Source of the DNA: Alphaproteobacteria bacterium
Lineage (GTDB): Bacteria; Pseudomonadota; Alphaproteobacteria; Rickettsiales; RI-342
Length of the DNA stretch: 11,667 nucleotides
Assembly: GCA_020851915.1 (NCBI GenBank)
Contig: JADZBT010000048.1
Span: 1 to 11,667 of the forward strand
Direction: 5' to 3'
Part shown: positions 1 to 7,349 of the stretch, one piece after another
Position numbering within the stretch: position 1 is the stretch's first letter
How the letters are laid out: each line of letters opens with the position of its first letter
Program-made: the position numbers and the translations under genes
The notes under the pieces: generated by a model
Database searches by the model: none
What the model was told of the DNA's origin: nothing
The model's input: only the letters and a program-made list of their open reading frames with translations

Positions 1-9
1 CTTATGGAG

Positions 10-138
10 CCCCCTCACCCTGCCCTCTCCCCCACTGGGGGAGAGGGTAAGAACAGCGCTCCCTCGCCCCCGGAACGGGGGAGAGGGTTGCGGAGGCTTG
101 GCGAATATCGTGAGCTTAGTCGTAGCTGGGTGAGGGGG
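10..138. repeat. 129-bp palindromic intergenic element, copy 1
   Basis: The element is bounded by perfect 11-bp terminal inverted repeats (CCCCCTCACCC at 10-20, GGGTGAGGGGG at 128-138). Inside are two hairpins: a perfect 11-bp stem (23-33 with 37-47, 3-base loop) and a 12-bp stem with one mismatch (61-72 with 76-87, 3-base loop). The remaining 40 bases (88-127) have no strong structure. A second copy in the same orientation lies at 1248-1376; it is also 129 bp and by hand alignment differs at 9 positions (93% identity). There is no coding potential and no clear target-site duplication. It resembles widely dispersed C-rich/G-rich bacterial intergenic palindromes; mobility is not demonstrated. 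Confidence 0.85.
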
Positions 139-169
139 ATGCCTCACTGGCGCGCCGTCTATTTATTCA

Positions 170-198
170 TTGCCTTAACCCGCCCTGCCTCTTATTCT
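170..198 (+). promoter_or_regulatory. possible sigma70-type promoter for the reductase gene
   Basis: TTGCCT at 170-175 and TATTCT at 193-198 are separated by 17 bases. Each matches the consensus at 4 of 6 positions. The site is 20 bases upstream of the reductase start and just downstream of the palindromic element. This is a weak match, offered only as the best candidate in the 139-218 gap. Confidence 0.25.
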
Positions 199-218
199 CC
201 GGCCATTCTGGAGGGGCA

Positions 219-1229
219 ATGACCACACACACGACCGATATTGTCATCATAGGCGCGGGGCCGGTGGGCCTGTTCGCGGCGTTCGAGGCGGGCATGCTCA
301 AGATGCGCTGCCACATCGTCGACGCGCTCGATTTCGCGGGTGGGCAGTGCGTGGCGCTCTACCCGGAGAAACCCATTTACGACATCCCCGGCTATCCGCA
401 GATCGAGGCGCAGGAACTCATCACGCAGTTGAAGGCGCAGGCCGCGCCCTTCGCGCCCACCTATCATCTCGGCCAGCGCGTGGAACGCGTCACGCCGGAC
501 GGCGCGCGCTGGAAGGTGCGTACCTCCGCAGGCATCGAGATTAATTGCGGCGCGATCATCATCGCCGCCGGATGCGGCGCCTTCGGCCCCAACCGCCCGC
601 CGCTGGAACATCTCGCCGAATATGAAGCGAGCAAGGCCGTGCAATATATGGTCGGCAAGCGCGAGGAATTCCGGGGCAAGCGCATCGTCATCGCGGGCGG
701 TGGCGATTCCGCCGTGGACTGGGCGGTATCGCTGGCCGAGATCGCCCGGCATATCATGGTGGTGCATCGCCGCCCCAAATTCCGCGCCGCGCCCGATATG
801 GTGTCGAAGATGGAAGCACTCGCCGCCGCAGGAAAGATCGAGATGGTCATCCCCTATCAGCTCCACGCGCTCGAAGGCAAAAATGGCGTGCTGGAAAACG
901 TGGTCGTACAGTCGCTCGAAGGCGAGAGCAAGCATCTCAAGGCCGATGTATTACTGCCCTTCTTCGGCCTCGCCATGGAACTAGGCCCCATCGCCGACTG
1001 GGGACTGGATCTCGACAAGAGTCATATCGCGGTGGATGCCGCCACCTGCGCCACCAGCGCGCCGGGCATCTACGCCGTAGGCGACATCGCCACCTATCCC
1101 GGCAAGCTGAAGCTCATCCTCTGCGGTTTTTCCGAGGCAGCGATGGCGATACACGCTGCGAGAGCGCATCTGCATCCCGGCGAAGTGCTGCATTTCGAGT
1201 ATTCCACCACGCAGGGCGTGCCGGCGTAA
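219..1229 (+). CDS. ferredoxin--NADP(+) reductase, thioredoxin-reductase-like type
   Basis: This 336-residue cytosolic flavoprotein is predicted to move electrons between NADPH and ferredoxin or flavodoxin (EC 1.18.1.2). The FAD-binding dinucleotide motif GAGPVG is at residues 12-17. The NADPH-binding GGGDSA is at 160-165, followed by HRR (183-185), the likely 2'-phosphate contact. The C-terminal FAD motif GIYAVGD is at 283-289. The CxxC redox pair that thioredoxin reductases carry just before the NADPH motif is absent. This, the GQCVALYPEKPIYDIPG stretch (42-58) and the STTQGVP tail (329-335) place it in the YumC-type ferredoxin reductases. GGAGGG at 210-215 supports the ATG. Its direction is opposite to cysS, whose stop it faces across an element copy; it has no obvious operon partner. 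Confidence 0.93.
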   Translation: MTTHTTDIVIIGAGPVGLFAAFEAGMLKMRCHIVDALDFAGGQCVALYPEKPIYDIPGYPQIEAQELITQLKAQAAPFAPTYHLGQRVERVTPDGARWKVRTSAGIEINCGAIIIAAGCGAFGPNRPPLEHLAEYEASKAVQYMVGKREEFRGKRIVIAGGGDSAVDWAVSLAEIARHIMVVHRRPKFRAAPDMVSKMEALAAAGKIEMVIPYQLHALEGKNGVLENVVVQSLEGESKHLKADVLLPFFGLAMELGPIADWGLDLDKSHIAVDAATCATSAPGIYAVGDIATYPGKLKLILCGFSEAAMAIHAARAHLHPGEVLHFEYSTTQGVPA

Positions 1230-1247
1230 AATCAGGCATTAGAGAGT

Positions 1248-1376
1248 CCCCCTCACCCTACCCTCTCCCCCAGTGGGGGAGAGGGTAAGAACAGCACCCC
1301 CTCGCCCCCGGAACGGGGGAGAGGGTTGCGGAGTCTTAGCGACCATCGTGAGCTTAGCCGTAGCTGGGTGAGGGGG
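1248..1376. repeat. 129-bp palindromic intergenic element, copy 2
   Basis: This copy has the same length and orientation as the one at 10-138, with 9 mismatches by hand alignment. Terminal inverted repeats are at 1248-1258 and 1366-1376. Hairpin stems are at 1261-1271/1275-1285 and 1299-1310/1314-1325. It fills almost the whole gap between the convergent reductase and cysS genes, 18 bases after the reductase stop and 5 bases after the cysS stop. It may therefore end transcription or protect 3' ends in both directions, although no T-run follows the stems. Confidence 0.87.
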
Positions 1377-1381
1377 AGATC

Positions 1382-2785
1382 TCAGGCCCGCCGCCAGGTC
1401 GTGCCGTCGCGGGTGTCTTCAAGCACGATGCCCATCGCCAGCAACTCGTTGCGAATGCGGTCGGCCTCGGCGAAGTTTTTGGATTTTTTCGCGGCGTTGC
1501 GGGCTTCGATGAGAGAGTTGATTTGTTCCTGCGGTGAGGAAATGCTGTAATGCCCCCCCTCAGTACTTAAAATGCCTTTCTGAAACCACACCTCCGGGTC
1601 TTTTTGCAGAATGCCGAGCAATCCGCTGATGGCTTTGAGCTGTGCGCCGAGTATGCGCTTCTCTTCTAGGTTCTCCGTCTTGTAGATACTACGTGCAAGC
1701 AGGTGCATCTGTTCGATGACGGGCGCGAGGTTCATGTCGTTGCAGAGCGCGGAGAGTACATTCTCCGGCAGATTATCACCCGCACCTTCATAACCGGACA
1801 TCCCCAACGCACGGTAAAACCCATTGAGCGATTTCTCCGCATCCGCCACCGCTTTGTCGTTCCAGTCGAGCGGCTGGCGGTAGTGGGTGGAGAGCAGCAC
1901 GAAGCGGAAGGTTTCGCCGTCGATGCCCTTTTCCAGCAACTCCCTTACCGTAAAAAAATTTCCCAGCGATTTGGACATTTTTTCGCCGCCGACGGTGAGG
2001 AAGCCGTTATGTACCCAGAAGCGCGCGAAGTCGGAATGTTTGTTGGCGCAGCAGCTTTGCGCGACCTCGTTCTCGTGATGCGGGAAGATGAGGTCGCGGC
2101 CGCCGCCGTGGATGTCGAAACTCTCGCCCAGATATTTGGTGCTCATCGCCGAGCATTCGATGTGCCAGCCGGGGCGGCCATATCCCCATGGGCTTTGCCA
2201 GCCGGGCTCGTCGCCGCTGGAGGGCTTCCACAGCACGAAATCCGACGGGTCTTTTTTATAAGGAGCTACTTCCACACGCGCGCCGGCGATCATCTCGTCG
2301 AGGGTGCGGCCGGAGAGCTTGCCGTAGTTCGCATCCGAGCTCACGCTGAAGAGTACATGGCCTTCGGCGGCGTAGGCGTGGCCGCCCGCGATGAGTCTTT
2401 CTATCATCGCGATCATCTCGGGAATATGCGCTGTCGCGCGCGGCTCGATGTCGGGCGGGAGCGCGTTCAGTGCCGCCATGTCCTCGTGGAAAAACTTCGT
2501 GGTTTCTTCCGTCAATTCTTTGATGGAGATGCCGCGCTGCTTCGCCGCCGCGTTGATCTTGTCATCGACGTCGGTGATGTTGCGGACGTAGGTGACATCG
2601 TGTTTTGGGTAGAGATGTTTCAGCAGCCGGTAGAGCACGTCATACACCACGACCGGCCGCGCATTGCCGATATGCGCGCGGTCATAGACGGTGGGCCCGC
2701 AGACATACATGCCGATCTTCTTCGTATCCTTCGGCTCGAAGGATTCCTTCTGCCGTGTGCGGGTGTTGTAGAGGGTGAGTGCCAT
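1382..2785 (-). CDS. cysS: cysteine--tRNA ligase
   Basis: This class I aminoacyl-tRNA synthetase (467 residues, normal size) attaches cysteine to tRNA-Cys in the cytosol. The HIGH-type motif HIGN is at residues 38-41 and KMSKS at 269-273. The four expected zinc ligands that select cysteine are all present: Cys29, Cys211, His236 and Glu240. The C-terminal stretch ending in DTRDGTTWRR is typical of the family. I chose the ATG at 2785 because family members begin close to this point (MALTLYNT). The frame stays open to an ATG at 2821, but that codon lies inside a dispersed inverted repeat and has no ribosome binding site. Only a weak AAGG precedes the chosen start. It is last in the minus-strand block, downstream of gltX. 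Confidence 0.95.
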   Translation of the reverse strand: MALTLYNTRTRQKESFEPKDTKKIGMYVCGPTVYDRAHIGNARPVVVYDVLYRLLKHLYPKHDVTYVRNITDVDDKINAAAKQRGISIKELTEETTKFFHEDMAALNALPPDIEPRATAHIPEMIAMIERLIAGGHAYAAEGHVLFSVSSDANYGKLSGRTLDEMIAGARVEVAPYKKDPSDFVLWKPSSGDEPGWQSPWGYGRPGWHIECSAMSTKYLGESFDIHGGGRDLIFPHHENEVAQSCCANKHSDFARFWVHNGFLTVGGEKMSKSLGNFFTVRELLEKGIDGETFRFVLLSTHYRQPLDWNDKAVADAEKSLNGFYRALGMSGYEGAGDNLPENVLSALCNDMNLAPVIEQMHLLARSIYKTENLEEKRILGAQLKAISGLLGILQKDPEVWFQKGILSTEGGHYSISSPQEQINSLIEARNAAKKSKNFAEADRIRNELLAMGIVLEDTRDGTTWRRA

Positions 2786-2816
2786 AGTAGCCTTGTCGTT
2801 CCAATCACTAAACCGT

Positions 2817-2898
2817 GTCATGCTGAACTTGTTTCAGCATCCACCCATCGGCACAGCGCCGGACGGAGCCATGGATCCTGAAACAAGTTCAGGATGAC
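2817..2898. repeat. dispersed inverted repeat between gltX and cysS ('HPELVSGS'-type)
   Basis: Two 26-bp arms (2817-2842 and 2873-2898) are inverted copies with 2 mismatches, separated by 30 bases. Each carries the core CTGAAACAAGTTCAG or its complement. Translated by chance, such repeats give HPELVSGS or HAELVSAS peptides, which I recognise from many alphaproteobacterial intergenic regions. The repeat begins 9 bases after the gltX stop and ends upstream of the cysS start, so it sits in the gltX-cysS intercistronic gap. It could form a long hairpin in the minus-strand transcript, but no T-run follows on that strand. Confidence 0.85.
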
Positions 2899-2907
2899 AA
2901 TTATTTT

Positions 2908-4245
2908 TTATGCCGCCTCTCCGCGCAGGCGCTTCTCGGCTTTCTCGCGGCCTATCAGTGGTAGCATCATTTTCAGTTCCGGGCCGCTGTCGCGGGCGGT
3001 GAGGGCGCGGCGGATGGGCATGAAGAGATCCTTGCCCTTCTTGCCGGTCTTCTGTTTCAGTGCGTCGATCCATGCGTCCCATGTCCGCTCGTCCCATTCG
3101 CCGCCGGGCAGCAATGACGCCGCCTCCGCCGCGAACCCCGCATCGGTGATGACGGGAGACAAGGGCCGCTTGCATATCTCCCACCACTCCGCCGCGTCAC
3201 GGAGCTGCGTAATATTGGAACGCACCGACCACCAGAAGGGCGCGTCGACGCCCGCGAGTCCCAGCGCCTCCAGCCGTGCGCGCACCTGCTCGAAAGACAA
3301 CTGCGCCAGCACCTTGTGATTGAGCGCAGTGAGTTCCTCTGCATCGTAATGCGCGGGCGCACGCCCGAATTTCCTGATGTCAAAACTCTGTACCAGATCG
3401 TGCATATCCGTCCATGCCTCAATGGCGTCCGACGTGCCGATCTTGGAGAGCATTGAGCAAAGCGCCATCGGCTCGATGCCGTCCTCGCGTAAGCCTTGCA
3501 CATCATGCCCGCCCACGCGCTTGGATATTTCGCCGTCCTTGGTCTTGAGCAGTGCCAGATGCGCGAAGGTGGGAATGCTCTTCTCGCCGTAGAGGTCTTC
3601 GAGCATCTGTATCTGGATTGCCGTATTGCTCACATGGTCCTCGCCGCGCACCACGTGGGTGATGTTGAGTTCGGCATCGTCCACCACGGAGGCGAGGATA
3701 TAGGTCGGGCGCAGGTCGGAGCGGAACAGCACCGGATCGCTCATGCTGTTGCCCGCGAAGGTCACCTTGCCGCGTATCTCGTCATCCCAGCTTACGATAC
3801 GATCCTGCAACAGGTAGCGCCAATGCGGCTGCCGTCCCTCGGCCTCGTATTTCTTCTTTTCTGCATCGGGCAGCGTAAGCGCCGCGCGGTCATAGATCGG
3901 CGGCGCGCCGCGCGATAGCTGCATCTTACGCTTGATGTCGAGTTCCTCTTTGGATTCGTAGCAAGGATAGAGCCTGCCCATTGCGATGAGCTTCTGGCGG
4001 GCCTCCTCATAGGCGCTCAACCGGTCGGACTGGCGCGAGAAGCTATCCCATACCAACCCCAGCCAGCGCATATCCTCCTTGATGGCATCGACGTATTTTT
4101 CCTCGGAGCGCTCATCGTCGGTGTCGTCCATACGCAGCAGGAACTGTCCGCCCATCTGGCGCGCATAGAGCCAGTTGACCAGCGCGGTACGGATATTGCC
4201 GATATGCAGGTAGCCGGTGGGACTCGGGGCGAAACGGAATTTCAT
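2908..4245 (-). CDS. gltX: glutamate--tRNA ligase (variant GluRS2-like clade)
   Basis: This 445-residue class I synthetase charges tRNA with glutamate. The N-terminus FAPSPTGYLHIGNIRTAL (5-22) contains the HIGN signature (14-17). The KMSKS-equivalent is at 239-243 but reads EISKR, with Glu in place of the usual first Lys. The E. coli-type zinc cluster (CxC...CxH) is missing: only Cys95 remains in the corresponding stretch (95-125). The sequence LREDGIEPMA (252-261) after the SKR motif recalls the second GluRS clade of alphaproteobacteria. Whether it charges tRNA-Glu, tRNA-Gln or both cannot be read here. The ATG at 4245 fits the family start exactly, though a clear ribosome binding site is lacking. 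It lies 73 bases downstream of nadE and upstream of cysS. Confidence 0.93.
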   Translation of the reverse strand: MKFRFAPSPTGYLHIGNIRTALVNWLYARQMGGQFLLRMDDTDDERSEEKYVDAIKEDMRWLGLVWDSFSRQSDRLSAYEEARQKLIAMGRLYPCYESKEELDIKRKMQLSRGAPPIYDRAALTLPDAEKKKYEAEGRQPHWRYLLQDRIVSWDDEIRGKVTFAGNSMSDPVLFRSDLRPTYILASVVDDAELNITHVVRGEDHVSNTAIQIQMLEDLYGEKSIPTFAHLALLKTKDGEISKRVGGHDVQGLREDGIEPMALCSMLSKIGTSDAIEAWTDMHDLVQSFDIRKFGRAPAHYDAEELTALNHKVLAQLSFEQVRARLEALGLAGVDAPFWWSVRSNITQLRDAAEWWEICKRPLSPVITDAGFAAEAASLLPGGEWDERTWDAWIDALKQKTGKKGKDLFMPIRRALTARDSGPELKMMLPLIGREKAEKRLRGEAA

Positions 4246-4318
4246 GCGCGACGTTCTTTCACGGAATGCTTAAAACCACCGCCATTCATTAACGGGAAGC
4301 CGGAGGCAAAACAAGCAA

Positions 4319-5929
4319 TTACTCATCCTTGAAGCGATTGGTGAGCGGATAGCGCCGGTCGCGGCCAAAGGCCATGGAGGTGATCTTCACACCCGGCGGG
4401 GCCTGACGGCGCTTATATTCCGCCGCGAACAGCATGCGCGATACGCGCGCGACCGTGGCGGCGTCGAAGCCTTCCTTGATGATGGCATCCGCCGCCATTT
4501 CGCGTTCGATGAGGCGCTCTAAAATGGCATCCAGCACCGCATAGGGCGGCAGCGAATCCTGATCGAGCTGATTGGCGCGCAGCTCCGCCGTGGGCGCGCG
4601 GGTGAGGGTGCGCTCTGGTATCACCGCACCGCCTTCCTGCTGGTTACGCCACGCGGCCAGCGCATAGACGCGCATTTTGTAGACGTCCTTCAGCACTGAG
4701 AAGCCGCCCGCCATGTCGCCATAGAGCGTGGCATAGCCCACCGACATCTCGGATTTATTGCCGGTGGTGAGCAGCATCAGGCCGAATTTATTGCTCATCG
4801 CCATGAGGAGTATGCCACGGATGCGGGCCTGGATATTCTCTTCGGTGGTATCCTTCTGCTGGCCGGAGAACACCTCCGCGAGCGTCGCGTCGAACGCCGC
4901 CATCGCGGGCTCTATCGGAATGTTGTCGAGCGGGATGCCGAGCAGACGGGCGCATTCCACCGCGTCTTCGACGCTCTCCTTCGAGGTATAGCGCGAGGGC
5001 ATCATCACCGCGCGCACGCGGCCCGCGCCCAGCGCATCCACCGCCACCGCCGCCGTGAGCGCCGAGTCGATGCCGCCCGACAGCCCCAGCACCACGCCCG
5101 CGAATCCGTTTTTATTCACATAATCGCGCAGGCCCAGCACCATCGCCTGATAGACGGATTCCGTCTCGTCGCATTTGGGTTCGATGTGCACCGCTTTCCC
5201 AACGATATGCAGCCGCTCCACAAAATCCTGAAGCCGCACCACTTCCGTGCCGTCGGCGTCGATCACGAACGAGGAGCCGTCGAACACCAGCTCGTCCTGC
5301 CCGCCCACCTGATTCACATACCTCAGCGGCAGGCCGGTTTCTTCCACCCGCGCACCGGCGTGAGCGTGCCGCATTCCGGGCTTGTCGAGCTCGTAAGGCG
5401 AGGCGTTGAGCACCACCAGCAGATCCGCGCCCGCCTCCGCATGGCGCGCCGCGACGTCCGGCGTCCACATGTCCTCGCAGATCATCAGCCCGAGATTCAC
5501 GCCCCGGCAACGTACCGGCGACGGCAGCGGGCCGGAGGCGAATACGCGCTTCTCGTCGAACACGCCGTAATTGGGCAGGGCATATTTATACTGGCGATGC
5601 GCGATCTTCCCGCCATCCAGCAGCAGCGCCGTATTGTAGAGCTTCCCCGCCTCGCGCCACAGCCCGCCGATGATCAGCGCCGGGCCATGGGCGATGTCGG
5701 GCTCGCGCGCCAAACGTTCCGCCGCCGCCATCGCCGCGTCCTGAAAGCTCGCGCGGTAGACGAGGTCTTCCGGCGGGTAACCGGTCAGCACCATCTCGGA
5801 GAATATCACGAGGGTGGCTCCCTGCGCCGCCGCATCGCGGGCAGCGGCGCGAATCTTCGCCGCGTTGCCCGCGAGGTCACCCACGGTGGGGTTTATTTGT
5901 GCAAGTGCGATGGTAAGGGGTGAGGTCAT
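4319..5929 (-). CDS. nadE: glutamine-dependent NAD(+) synthase
   Basis: This 536-residue two-domain enzyme makes NAD+ from nicotinic acid adenine dinucleotide, ATP and glutamine (EC 6.3.5.1), the last step of NAD synthesis. Residues 1 to about 250 are a nitrilase-like glutaminase domain with the triad Glu45 (FSEM), Lys115 (KYALPNY) and Cys151 (ICED). Residues about 260-536 are the ATP-pyrophosphatase synthase domain with the P-loop LSGGIDSA (283-290) and the TTGNKSE motif (388-394). The ATG at 5929 is preceded by AAGGG at 4-base spacing and gives the normal family N-terminus. A TTG further upstream at 5956 is in frame but has no support. Having its own glutaminase domain, it needs no separate ammonia source. 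Downstream is gltX in the same direction. Confidence 0.95.
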   Translation of the reverse strand: MTSPLTIALAQINPTVGDLAGNAAKIRAAARDAAAQGATLVIFSEMVLTGYPPEDLVYRASFQDAAMAAAERLAREPDIAHGPALIIGGLWREAGKLYNTALLLDGGKIAHRQYKYALPNYGVFDEKRVFASGPLPSPVRCRGVNLGLMICEDMWTPDVAARHAEAGADLLVVLNASPYELDKPGMRHAHAGARVEETGLPLRYVNQVGGQDELVFDGSSFVIDADGTEVVRLQDFVERLHIVGKAVHIEPKCDETESVYQAMVLGLRDYVNKNGFAGVVLGLSGGIDSALTAAVAVDALGAGRVRAVMMPSRYTSKESVEDAVECARLLGIPLDNIPIEPAMAAFDATLAEVFSGQQKDTTEENIQARIRGILLMAMSNKFGLMLLTTGNKSEMSVGYATLYGDMAGGFSVLKDVYKMRVYALAAWRNQQEGGAVIPERTLTRAPTAELRANQLDQDSLPPYAVLDAILERLIEREMAADAIIKEGFDAATVARVSRMLFAAEYKRRQAPPGVKITSMAFGRDRRYPLTNRFKDE

Positions 5930-5946
5930 AACGCCCTTATCACACA

Positions 5947-5981
5947 CCCCGGACAAGGCGCATCGCGCCGCAGATCCGGGG
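5947..5981. repeat. imperfect hairpin upstream of nadE
   Basis: The outer arms CCCCGGA (5947-5953) and TCCGGGG (5975-5981) enclose an inner GGCGC/GCGCC stem (5957-5961 with 5965-5969, loop ATC). The architecture, a CCGGA outer stem with a GCGC inner stem, is like the 32-bp palindromes at 6002-6033 and 6355-6386, so it may be a diverged member of that family. It lies 18 bases upstream of the nadE start, within the possible leader. Confidence 0.6.
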
Positions 5982-6001
5982 CCTCACGGTTATGAACGAG
6001 G

Positions 6002-6033
6002 TCCCGGATAGCGCTTCGCGCTTCCGGGATGTG
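6002..6033. repeat. 32-bp palindromic repeat, copy 1 (3' side of GIY-YIG gene)
   Basis: TCCCGGATAGCGC pairs with GCGCTTCCGGGA around a short TTC loop, with one bulged T, and GTG follows. An identical unit apart from one base is at 6355-6386 in the same orientation. The repeat begins 6 bases after the GIY-YIG stop codon. Palindromes of this composition are common in alphaproteobacterial intergenic DNA. Confidence 0.85.
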
Positions 6034-6039
6034 TTACAA

Positions 6040-6333
6040 TCAACCGCATATGGATTCATAGAGATCCTGCCATTGTGGATTCCGCTCTGCAATCAACTGA
6101 TCCTTCCATGCTCTGCGCCAGCGCTTTATCCGGTATTCCCGTTCTGCCGCAGCATCCTTATCTTCATATAATTCGTAATACACCAATTTGGAGATATTGT
6201 ATTTTTTGGTAAACCCTTCCGCGCACTTATGTTTATGCTCGTATACGCGCTTGGCAAGATTTTCCGTGCGCCCCACATAAAGCACCTTGTTGTGCTCATT
6301 GGTAAGAATATAGACGCAATAGGTGCTTTGCAT
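6040..6333 (-). CDS. single-domain GIY-YIG nuclease-family protein
   Basis: This 97-residue protein is essentially one GIY-YIG endonuclease domain. The paired strands read VYI (7-9) and YVG (19-21), standing in for GIY and YIG. The catalytic-type Arg is probably Arg29 in LAKRVYEH (26-33), and the metal-binding Glu is probably Glu66 in EREYRIKRWRR (64-74). The tail NPQWQDLY (85-92) is characteristic of the small stand-alone family, whose biological role is not established. GGGAG at 5-base spacing supports the ATG at 6333. By hand count over 6121-6300 the GC content is 79 of 180 (44%), against about 68% in a sample line of the reductase gene. Together with the flanking 32-bp direct repeats, this suggests recent acquisition. 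It sits between etfA and nadE with no evident functional link to either. Confidence 0.88.
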   Translation of the reverse strand: MQSTYCVYILTNEHNKVLYVGRTENLAKRVYEHKHKCAEGFTKKYNISKLVYYELYEDKDAAAEREYRIKRWRRAWKDQLIAERNPQWQDLYESICG

Positions 6334-6354
6334 AGTCGCTCCCGATGCACGGGA

Positions 6355-6386
6355 TCCCGGATAGCGCTCCGCGCTTCCGGGATGTG
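6355..6386. repeat. 32-bp palindromic repeat, copy 2 (5' side of GIY-YIG gene)
   Basis: This is a direct copy of 6002-6033 with one mismatch (CGCTCCGCG instead of CGCTTCGCG), forming the same bulged hairpin. It begins 11 bases after the etfA stop codon and ends 21 bases upstream of the GIY-YIG start. It could cap the etfA transcript, but no T-run follows. Confidence 0.85.
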
Positions 6387-6397
6387 AATTCTGGTGG

Positions 6398-7324
6398 TTA
6401 CAGCGCCGCCGTCAGCTCCGGCACGGCCTTGAACAGATCGGCGACGAGGCCGTAATCTGCGACCTCGAAAATGGGCGCGTTCTCGTCCTTGTTGATGGCG
6501 ACGATCACCTTGCTGTCCTTCATGCCCGCGAGATGCTGGATGGCGCCGGAGATGCCCACCGCGATATACAGATTGGGCGCGACCACCTTACCGGTCTGCC
6601 CCACCTGGTAATCATTGGGGACATAGCCCGCATCCACCGCCGCGCGCGACGCGCCGATGGCGGCGTTCAGCTTATCGGCCAGCGCCTCGATGATCTTGAA
6701 ATTCTCAGCGCTGCCCACGCCGCGCCCGCCGGATACGACGATCTTCGCCGCCGTGAGTTCGGGCCGCGCCGACACGGTCGCATCCATTTTCACGAAACGC
6801 GACAGGCCGCTGTCGCCTTTTCCTGTGATGTTCTCCACCGCAGCAGAACCGCCATCGGCGGCGCTATCGAACGCGGTCGGGCGCACGGTCATCACCTTCA
6901 CCTTGTCCTTCGACTGTACGGTGGCGATGGCGTTGCCCGCATAGATGGGGCGCTTGAAGGTATCGGGCGATATCACCGCCATGACATCCGAAACTTGCGC
7001 GACATCAAGCAGCGCCGCGATGCGCGGAGTGAAGTCCTTGCCGAAGGTCGTGCCGGGCGAGAGAATATGGCTGTACTCGCCCGCGATGCTCACCACGAGC
7101 GCCGCAATGTTCTCCGCCAGCTGATGGCCGTAGGCGGCATCATCGGCACACTTCACTTTCGCCACGCCCGCGATCTTCGCCGCCTCAGCGGCGACGGACG
7201 CGCATCCTGCGCCCGCCACCAGCACATGCACCTCGCCGCCGATCTTCAGCGCGGCGGAGATGGTGTTGCGCGTGGCGCTGCTCAGTTTCTTATTATCATG
7301 TTCGGCGATGACGAGAACGGCCAT
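6398..7324 (-). CDS. etfA: electron transfer flavoprotein alpha subunit
   Basis: This 308-residue alpha subunit holds the redox FAD of the heterodimeric electron transfer flavoprotein, which takes electrons from acyl-CoA and related dehydrogenases and passes them to ETF:quinone oxidoreductase. The N-terminal half is the nucleotide-fold domain I. The C-terminal FAD domain is very well conserved: GGRGVGS (199-205), ASRAAVDAG (225-233), QVGQTG (240-245), AVGISGAIQH (255-264), INKDENAPIF (277-286) and ADYG (289-292), in the usual order. AGGAG at 6-base spacing supports the ATG. It is transcribed with etfB, but a secreted-protein gene and a shortened palindromic element lie between the two subunit genes, which is unusual because the pair is normally adjacent. 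The partner quinone oxidoreductase is not in the window. Confidence 0.95.
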   Translation of the reverse strand: MAVLVIAEHDNKKLSSATRNTISAALKIGGEVHVLVAGAGCASVAAEAAKIAGVAKVKCADDAAYGHQLAENIAALVVSIAGEYSHILSPGTTFGKDFTPRIAALLDVAQVSDVMAVISPDTFKRPIYAGNAIATVQSKDKVKVMTVRPTAFDSAADGGSAAVENITGKGDSGLSRFVKMDATVSARPELTAAKIVVSGGRGVGSAENFKIIEALADKLNAAIGASRAAVDAGYVPNDYQVGQTGKVVAPNLYIAVGISGAIQHLAGMKDSKVIVAINKDENAPIFEVADYGLVADLFKAVPELTAAL

Positions 7325-7349
7325 GGATAACTCCTGTCGTGTTGAGAGT

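Noticed and set aside
219..1229. Thioredoxin reductase as the identity of the first gene
   Set aside because: There is no CxxC pair before the GGGDSA motif, and the C-terminus matches ferredoxin--NADP+ reductases.
10..1376. CRISPR array or phage attachment sites from the repeated sequences
   Set aside because: There are only two full copies, far apart and themselves palindromic. No regular spacers, cas genes, integrase or tRNA gene are present.
1703..2881. A 392-codon open frame on the plus strand
   Set aside because: It is fully antisense to cysS, whose active-site and zinc residues are intact. The product is low-complexity and shows no domain; it is a GC-bias shadow.
2817..2898. Rho-independent terminator after gltX
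   Set aside because: On the gltX strand no T-run follows the stem. The structure is better described as a dispersed inverted repeat, although it may still influence termination.
4246..4318. Regulatory structure between nadE and gltX
   Set aside because: No inverted repeat of useful length, promoter match or conserved leader was seen in these 73 bases.
5186..5923. A 245-codon plus-strand frame
   Set aside because: It is antisense to nadE, where both catalytic domains are complete. No domain is visible.
6533..7330. A 265-codon plus-strand frame
   Set aside because: It is antisense to etfA, which matches its family along the whole length.
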